A stretch of 10,616 bases of DNA, taken from an uncultured Collinsella sp. (GTDB lineage: Bacteria > Actinomycetota > Coriobacteriia > Coriobacteriales > Coriobacteriaceae). Every line of letters starts with the position of its first letter. Within the stretch, counting starts at the first letter, position 1. Of this stretch, positions 6,543 through 10,616 are shown piece after piece. A program made the translations under genes and the position numbers. The notes under the pieces are model-generated. The model was not told where the DNA came from, searched no databases, and saw only the letters and a list, made by a program, of their open reading frames with translations. The stretch is taken from positions 1 to 10,616 of the forward strand of contig CAAECW010000088.1 of assembly GCA_900754445.1 (NCBI GenBank), in the 5' to 3' direction.

Positions 6543-7374
6543 ATGAAATGTAAAATTGAGAAAAACACCGTTCAGGAGACGCTGATCCTCCCGCTGTATT
6601 CCCGGAAGCTGTGTACGGAGCTGTACCCGAACCTTTATAGGGATGAAACAGCGGTTCGTCTGCTCGACCAAATCGACTACGACTTTTCAGAGGCAGAGAA
6701 AAACTCCCGCAGCCTGATGCAGCGCTTTGGTGCGCTCGAGGTGGCCACACGGCAGAGTGATCTTGCTTTCGAGGTGCGAAATTACCTGAAAGGCCACCCC
6801 AATGCGGCGGTGGTCAATCTGGGCTGCGGGCTGGACAACACCGGCAGAACCTGCGACAACGGTAGATGCAAGATCTACAATCTGGACTTCCCGGATGTGA
6901 TTGCCTTGCGGCAGCAGCTACTGCCCGCCGGGGATCGAGAACAAAATATCCCCTGCGACCTGAAAGACACCGCATGGTTTAGCAAAATCGATGCCTCCGG
7001 CGGGGCGGTGTTCTTTGCCTCCGGGGTGTTCTATTACTTTCTGACCCAGCAGGTCCGGAAACTGGTGCGGGGGGATGGCGGACGCTTTCCCCGGCAGTGT
7101 ACTGGTCTTTGATGCTGCCAATCGGACGGCGGTAAAGATGATTGCAAAAACATGGCTTAAGACTGCAAAAATCAAGGATGCGGGGGCATATTTTGCTGTT
7201 TCGGATGCCGCCAAGGAAATCGGCACGTGGGACAGCCGTCTGCAGGTCACAAGTCGCGGCTATATGCTGGGCTACAACGATTTGAGGGACCCTTCTGTCA
7301 GCGGCTTTTTCCGGTTTCTCGCAAGGGTCGGTGACAACGGGATGAAAATGCAAATCGTGAAAATTAGATTTTGA
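6543..7374 (+). pseudogene. LCM/TcmP-like SAM methyltransferase, frameshifted at a G6 run
   Basis: Two frames together encode a ~276-residue methyltransferase of the leucine-carboxyl-methyltransferase/TcmP-like O-methyltransferase group. The first (6543-7112) has NTVQETLILPLYSRKLC, the SAM motif VVNLGCGLDNTGRTCDN, NLDFPDV and FFASGVFYYFLTQQVRKLVRG. The second (7075-7374) continues MADAFPGSVLVFDAANRTAV to GDNGMKMQIVKIRF. The break is at 7069-7074, six Gs; removing one G restores a single frame through VRGMADAF. A ribosome binding site (AGGAAG) precedes 6543. It is either a pseudogene, a sequencing error in the homopolymer, or a phase-variable or slippage-expressed gene. Relatives methylate carboxyl or phenolic oxygens of small molecules and often sit beside other methyltransferases and iron-linked transport genes. 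Confidence 0.8.
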
Positions 7375-7384
7375 GAGACAAAAA

Positions 7385-7489
7385 ATGAAGCGCGCTCACT
7401 TTGACGTTGAAGAAGACGGCTTTTACGGCGCATATTGGGCGTGCAAGGACACGATCAATGCGTGTACACCCAAATACCCGCGGGACTGA
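7385..7489 (+). CDS. Short ORF (34 aa), probable gene-start remnant
   Basis: ATG 7385 to TGA 7489 encodes KRAHFDVEEDGFYGAYWACK followed by DTINACTPKYPRD. It begins 8 bp after the end of the third methyltransferase with a weak A-rich leader. DGFYGAYW faintly recalls the N-terminal DG(Y/F)YG-FGG segment of tryptophan synthase beta chains, which would make it a truncated gene start, but the match is too short to name it. It could equally be an unrelated small protein. The block terminator follows 54 bp later. Confidence 0.3.
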   Translation: MKRAHFDVEEDGFYGAYWACKDTINACTPKYPRD

Positions 7490-7542
7490 CAATGGGGCGT
7501 TTAGCTGCATAATAGTTACTAGTTAGAAACCCTCGGGTTTGC

Positions 7543-7580
7543 GGGGCAGAATCGTGAAAGCGATTCTGCCCTATTTTTTC
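7543..7580 (+). terminator. Strong rho-independent terminator of the methyltransferase block
   Basis: An 11-bp perfect stem GGGCAGAATCG / CGATTCTGCCC (7544-7554, 7561-7571) with loop TGAAAG is followed by TATTTTTTCC. A small AAACCC-TC-GGGTTT hairpin precedes it (about 7527-7540). Confidence 0.92.
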
Positions 7581-7660
7581 CTCCGTCTGCTCCAAAACAA
7601 GTAGTTCGAAGATAGCCTGTAGGTATCCTCATGGGCGCCTTTTATTTTCAGGGAGTCAGT

Positions 7661-7816
7661 CTCTCGTTCTTCGGTGGCAAACCGGCTGAGGCAAGCAAGC
7701 CCGCAAAGAACCCCAAGCGACGCGCTCGCAAGGCGGCGAAAACCCTCAAGCGGCCAGCGATGAGCACCAAGGCGCAGCAGGCGCTCGCGGCACAGAGAGA
7801 AGCGATGAAGCAGGAG
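7661..7816 (+). pseudogene. Second YjdF-family (DUF2992) C-terminal remnant
   Basis: The frame from 7631 starts with a meaningless MGAFYFQGVS, then from 7661 matches the remnant at 52-163: LSFFGGKPAEASKPAKNPKR, RARKAAKTLK and PAMSTKAQQALAAQREAMKQE. The DNA of the shared 112 bp is about 80% identical by eye. Here the CGG replaces the TAG of the first copy and the family's STKAQQAL tail continues. The N-terminal two thirds are missing and no ribosome binding site precedes 7631; beyond 7816 the frame runs into unrelated sequence antisense to the toxin gene. It is a remnant, not a functional gene. Confidence 0.7.
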
Positions 7817-7936
7817 TCAGCTCACGCAAGAAGCCGACGCCGCGTAGACGCTAATGGTGACGGCTACGCACGGGCACGGGCGCGCCACCGCACTTCACAG
7901 CTTGTTTCTCAAGTATTTGGGACGCACACGCGGCGT

Positions 7937-7961
7937 TCAAAAATGCGGAGCGACTCTGCAT
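7937..7961 (-). terminator. Rho-independent terminator of the toxin gene
   Basis: On the minus strand ATGCAGAG-TCG-CTCCGCAT (7961-7943, one A-C mismatch) is followed by TTTTTGAACG. A second small stem GGCTC/GAGCC (7962-7966, 7973-7977) lies between it and the stop of the minus-strand gene, 25 bp away. Confidence 0.7.
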
Positions 7962-7985
7962 GGCTCGAGACTGAGCCGAGGTGCC

Positions 7986-8435
7986 CTACTTCTCGCCCTC
8001 CAGCAGCCCCACGATGCGGTCGATGTCGACGGCAAAGCGAGGCCTTCCCTCGCGCTCGTAACGGTCGAGGTATTCCTGACACTCGGAGACAATGCGCTTG
8101 GTGTTGCTGTCGATAATGCGCTGGAGCGTCTCATAGTAGGCCGAGCCCTCGGTCCTAAAGCGGCGCTGGTAGGCCTTGGTTATGGGGAACATCTTGATGT
8201 AGTGGATGCCGTGGCGGCAGCCGGGGCGCGTCGTGGGGCGGGGTGGCAACGCAAAGTACTGGTCTTTGGGCACGTTAGGGGCGATGTTGGAACGCAGCGG
8301 CACGGCGAAGTCCCTGCGCTTCCCGCGGAAACGCAGCCTCACCACCACGATGCAGGGGCGATTGTGCTTAAGCATGAGCTCGCGGTCGCCCTCGACGAGG
8401 TCGAAGAAGTCCTGGGAGATGGATACGATCTTCAT
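7986..8435 (-). CDS. Type III toxin-antitoxin endoribonuclease, ToxN/AbiQ/TenpN-like
   Basis: A 149-residue protein with the layout of the ToxN/AbiQ/CptN/TenpN superfamily. It opens with a short strand-helix (KIVSISQDFFDLVEG), then NRPCIVVVRLRFRGKRRDFA and VPLRSNI (residues ~25-50), matching the RPY(V/I)G(I/V)V...(F/Y)A(I/V)PL(R/S)(S/T)N core where ToxN places its RNA-binding and catalytic residues, followed by GIHYIKMFPI and a basic helical C-terminus (LQRIIDSNTKRIVSECQEYL). PLRSNI points to the TenpN branch. Known members cleave cellular RNA and are held inactive by a repeated pseudoknot RNA transcribed from just upstream; some abort phage infection. AAAGGGGG lies about 8 bp before the ATG and a terminator follows the gene. 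The catalytic residues themselves could not be assigned without an alignment. Confidence 0.72.
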   Translation of the reverse strand: MKIVSISQDFFDLVEGDRELMLKHNRPCIVVVRLRFRGKRRDFAVPLRSNIAPNVPKDQYFALPPRPTTRPGCRHGIHYIKMFPITKAYQRRFRTEGSAYYETLQRIIDSNTKRIVSECQEYLDRYEREGRPRFAVDIDRIVGLLEGEK

Positions 8436-8439
8436 CGGT

Positions 8440-8580
8440 TACGCCCCCTTTATACGAAGCGGGGCCCGCATCGCTGCAGGCCCCTACAGGTGGGCGATAT
8501 TCTACGCCTTGCGGCACCCCGTCGCCCACGGAGGTTAAACGTACACGTAAGCCGTACTCTGAAAGCCGCGGCTTCCGGCA
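8440..8580 (-). ncRNA. Candidate type III antitoxin RNA upstream of the toxin gene
   Basis: The 140 bp before the toxin start hold three strong inverted repeats: AAGCCGCGGCTT (8563-8574), GTGGGCGA/TCGCCCAC (8490-8497 and 8522-8529, with GCC-TTGC-GGC in its loop) and GGGGCCCGC/GCAGGCCCC (8461-8469, 8476-8484), the last lying where a partial terminator is found between antitoxin and toxin in this class. TATAAA at 8591-8586 on the minus strand could be a -10, with TTGAAA (8611-8606) at a short 14-bp spacing. The tandem 34-50 nt repeats typical of type III antitoxins are not evident, so the call rests on position and structure. Confidence 0.35.
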
Positions 8581-8653
8581 AGTAGTTTATACCACGAAAG
8601 GTCGCTTTCAATGCGCATAGCTCGCAAAATAACACTCGCCGGGCGTCACCCCT

Positions 8654-8695
8654 GATCTTCGCGACCGTCTCCTCCGGGTACTTATTGCGTGCCAC
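8654..8695 (-). pseudogene. TetR-family regulator start remnant
   Basis: A GTG at 8695, preceded by GGAGG with normal spacing, opens MARNKYPEETVAKI, which matches the usual beginning of TetR regulators (ARNK-PE-TV-KIL-AA) in related bacteria. After this the protein departs from the family (RGDARRVLFCELC) with no helix-turn-helix. A ribosome binding site plus 14 codons survive, so this is the stump of a deleted gene. Its position just upstream of the toxin promoter region suggests the toxin module inserted into or replaced it. Confidence 0.45.
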
Positions 8696-8836
8696 GGGCA
8701 CCTCCGTCCTTGTTATCGCGATAAACATACCATGAGTGCCGTACGGGTCGAGAAGGGCTGGCGCCAAAAGAGCCCAACGGCCGTTACAGCTTCGTTAGAA
8801 ACGCGCCCCACCATGGATGGTGAACCCGAAAGGTAA

Positions 8837-8869
8837 GGCGCGCGGGCACGGCGACTCGGCCCGCGCGCC
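8837..8869 (+). promoter_or_regulatory. Leader hairpin before the LanFEG operon
   Basis: GGCGCGCGGGC (8837-8847) and GCCCGCGCGCC (8859-8869) form a perfect 11-bp GC stem with an 11-base loop, ending about 10 bp before the ribosome binding site of the ATPase gene. There is no T-run, so it is more likely a leader or translation-modulating structure than a terminator. A small palindrome CACCAT-GG-ATGGTG lies at 8809-8822. Confidence 0.55.
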
Positions 8870-8890
8870 CGGAAGAGAAAGGACGAACCC

Positions 8891-9615
<725 letters not shown>

Positions 9616-9619
<4 letters not shown>

Positions 9620-10386
9620 CGGGCGAGAAAGGCGGCCTGCTCGCGGGCCTGCGCGCCGAGGCCCTGAAGTCGCGCCACGCGGCACCGGTTCGCCTGGCCG
9701 TGCTCATGGCGCTGCCGATGCCGCTGCTCGGCGCGATGCCCTACCGAGGCGTGCAAATCTTCAGCGCGTGGAACTACTGGTACGCGCTCTTCCTGCCCGT
9801 GTCTCTCTCGCTCGTGGTGGCGTGCGTCGCGCGGGCGGACGCGCGCACGCGGATGCGGGGGCTTCTGGGCCTGGGCTTCCCGCTCGGGCGCGCCTGGTGG
9901 GCCAAGGCGCTCTGGTGCCTCGCGCTCTGCACGCTCTCGAACCTCGTGGTCTTCGGCATCTACCTCGCGGGCTCGGCGTTTTCCTCGCAGGGCCTCACGG
10001 CCGCGGGCACGCTCACGATGCTCCTCTGCGCGCTCGCCAACACGGTGACCGCGGCGTGGATGATCCCCGCGGGGCTCTTCCTCACGGCGCGGCTCGGCAT
10101 GCTCGCGGGCATCTTCTGCCCGCTCGCCGCGCAGCTCGTGGGTGGGTTCGCCTGGTCGCTGATGCCGCTGCCGCAGCTCTTTCCGCCGTCGGCGAGCATG
10201 GTCATCCCCACGAGCTTCATCCCCGTGCTGCCGAGCGGCGAGCCACTCGCGGCGGACATGGCGCTCGGCGGGGCGCTCACGGCGGACGGCATGCTCACAC
10301 TGGCGGGCCTTGCGGTCTGCGCGCTCGCGTTCGCCGCGCTCACGGCGGCGGGCGCGGCCTGGTTCGCGCGCTCCGAGGAGAGGTGA
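9616..10386 (+). CDS. lanE: LanE/MutE-type ABC transporter permease
   Basis: A 256-residue integral membrane protein with about six hydrophobic segments (roughly residues 25-42, 53-72, 97-119, 129-157, 160-180 and 226-250). It starts with an EALKSRHA segment typical of the lantibiotic-protection permeases, which begin with a short cytosolic helix, and carries the family's PTSFIPVLPSG loop (199-208). Length is normal for the MutE/EpiE family. Start ATG overlaps the ATPase stop and its own TGA overlaps the next ATG by one base, so the three genes form one translationally coupled operon. With its partner permease it should form the membrane channel of a LanFEG exporter. Confidence 0.88.
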
Positions 10387-10616
10387 TGGCCATGACACGA
10401 CTCTCCGACCCGACGCCACGCATGACTCTCCCGCGGGCCCTGCTCTCCGAGGTCCTGCGCCTGGCGCGCTCCCCGCTCACGGCGGTGCACCTCGTCTGCG
10501 GCCTGGCAGCCGGTCTTGCCTGCGGCGAGTACTTCTCCGTAACCCGATGGGACCCGGCGCTGGGCGCTGACGCCTACGCCCAGTTCCTCGGCGCCCTCAT
10601 GCCGCTCATGTCCGCC
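10386..10616 (+). CDS. lanG: LanG/MutG-type permease, partial (window end)
   Basis: The first 77 codons of a second permease, cut by the window end. It reads MAMTRLSDPTPRMTLPRALL, then SEVLRLARSPLTAVHLVCGL with a hydrophobic segment beginning near residue 30 and a second near 65-77. The SE-LR-ARSPLT-VHL start is what MutG/EpiG permeases show, matching the equivalent segment of the upstream permease. The ATG at 10386 overlaps the upstream stop (TGATG); an alternative ATG two codons on (10392) is possible. Position as third gene after LanF and LanE supports the call. Confidence 0.8.
   Translation, partial: MAMTRLSDPTPRMTLPRALLSEVLRLARSPLTAVHLVCGLAAGLACGEYFSVTRWDPALGADAYAQFLGALMPLMSA

Noticed and set aside
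7385..7489. Naming the 34-residue ORF as truncated trpB
   Set aside because: Only a faint DGFYG-type resemblance over a few residues; not enough for a name.
7854..8585. Plus-strand ORF of 243 codons opposite the toxin gene
   Set aside because: The minus-strand frame shows a recognisable toxin fold, a ribosome binding site and its own terminator, while this one shows no family motif.
8440..8600. CRISPR array or classical tandem-repeat antitoxin
   Set aside because: Inverted repeats are clear, but no regularly spaced direct repeats could be found by reading the stretch on either strand.
8450..8767. Minus-strand ORF of 105 codons upstream of the toxin as a complete gene
   Set aside because: Only the 14 codons from the GTG at 8695 look like a protein family; the rest runs through the hairpin-rich putative antitoxin region.
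8813..8836. Seven-codon upstream ORF (MDGEPER) before the LanF leader hairpin, as an attenuation leader peptide
   Set aside because: No ribosome binding site, no run of regulatory codons and no terminator alternative; probably chance.

Overview
The window looks like a chromosomal accessory region of a high-GC anaerobic actinomycete, most likely Coriobacteriia (Collinsella/Olsenella-like). This is an inference from strongly GC-biased third codon positions, the style of the LysR, aldo/keto reductase and LanFEG-type proteins, and the mix of gut-associated accessory genes. No rRNA, tRNA, CRISPR array or transposase gene was seen.

Left part (1-4745). The window opens in the tail of a YjdF-family (DUF2992) gene cut by an in-frame TAG and joined to the last ~41 codons of a MerR-type regulator; both are remnants. 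A LysR-type regulator (424-1323, minus) with its own terminator is divergent from a run of redox genes: aldo/keto reductase 1 (1453-2301), a truncated flavodoxin remnant (2316-2507), aldo/keto reductase 2 (2613-3464) and a YqhD/butanol-dehydrogenase-like metal-dependent alcohol dehydrogenase (3509-4672), closed by a hairpin. A 19-bp imperfect palindrome in the divergent intergenic region is the best candidate LysR operator. Together these look like an aldehyde/ketone-reducing (detoxification or fermentation) module.

Middle part (4746-7580). A structured non-coding stretch leads to a lower-GC block of three consecutive SAM-dependent methyltransferase genes (5189-5818, 5805-6410, 6543-7374). 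Two palindromes sit at the promoter, one matching the DtxR/IdeR iron-box consensus at about 15 of 19 positions. The third methyltransferase is split by a +1 shift at a run of six Gs. A 17-bp tandem duplication, two doubtful mini-ORFs and a strong rho-independent terminator complete the block. Base composition and flanking debris suggest horizontal acquisition.

Right part (7581-10616). A second YjdF remnant, about 80% identical by eye in DNA to the one at the left edge, lies beyond the methyltransferase block. Next, on the minus strand, is a ToxN/AbiQ/TenpN-like type III toxin gene (7986-8435) with its own terminator and a structured upstream region that may encode its RNA antitoxin, and a 14-codon scrap of a TetR-like regulator. 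Last comes a plus-strand operon for a LanFEG (MutF/MutE/MutG) lantibiotic-immunity type ABC transporter: ATPase with E-loop (8891-9619), permease (9616-10386) and a second permease cut by the window end (10386-10616). No lanthipeptide precursor or modification gene is in view.

The recurring theme is decay: at least five gene remnants (yjdF twice, merR, flavodoxin, tetR) plus one frameshifted gene in 10.6 kb mark this as a region of repeated insertion and deletion. The items most worth following are the metal-box-controlled methyltransferase trio and the type III toxin with a non-canonical candidate antitoxin RNA.
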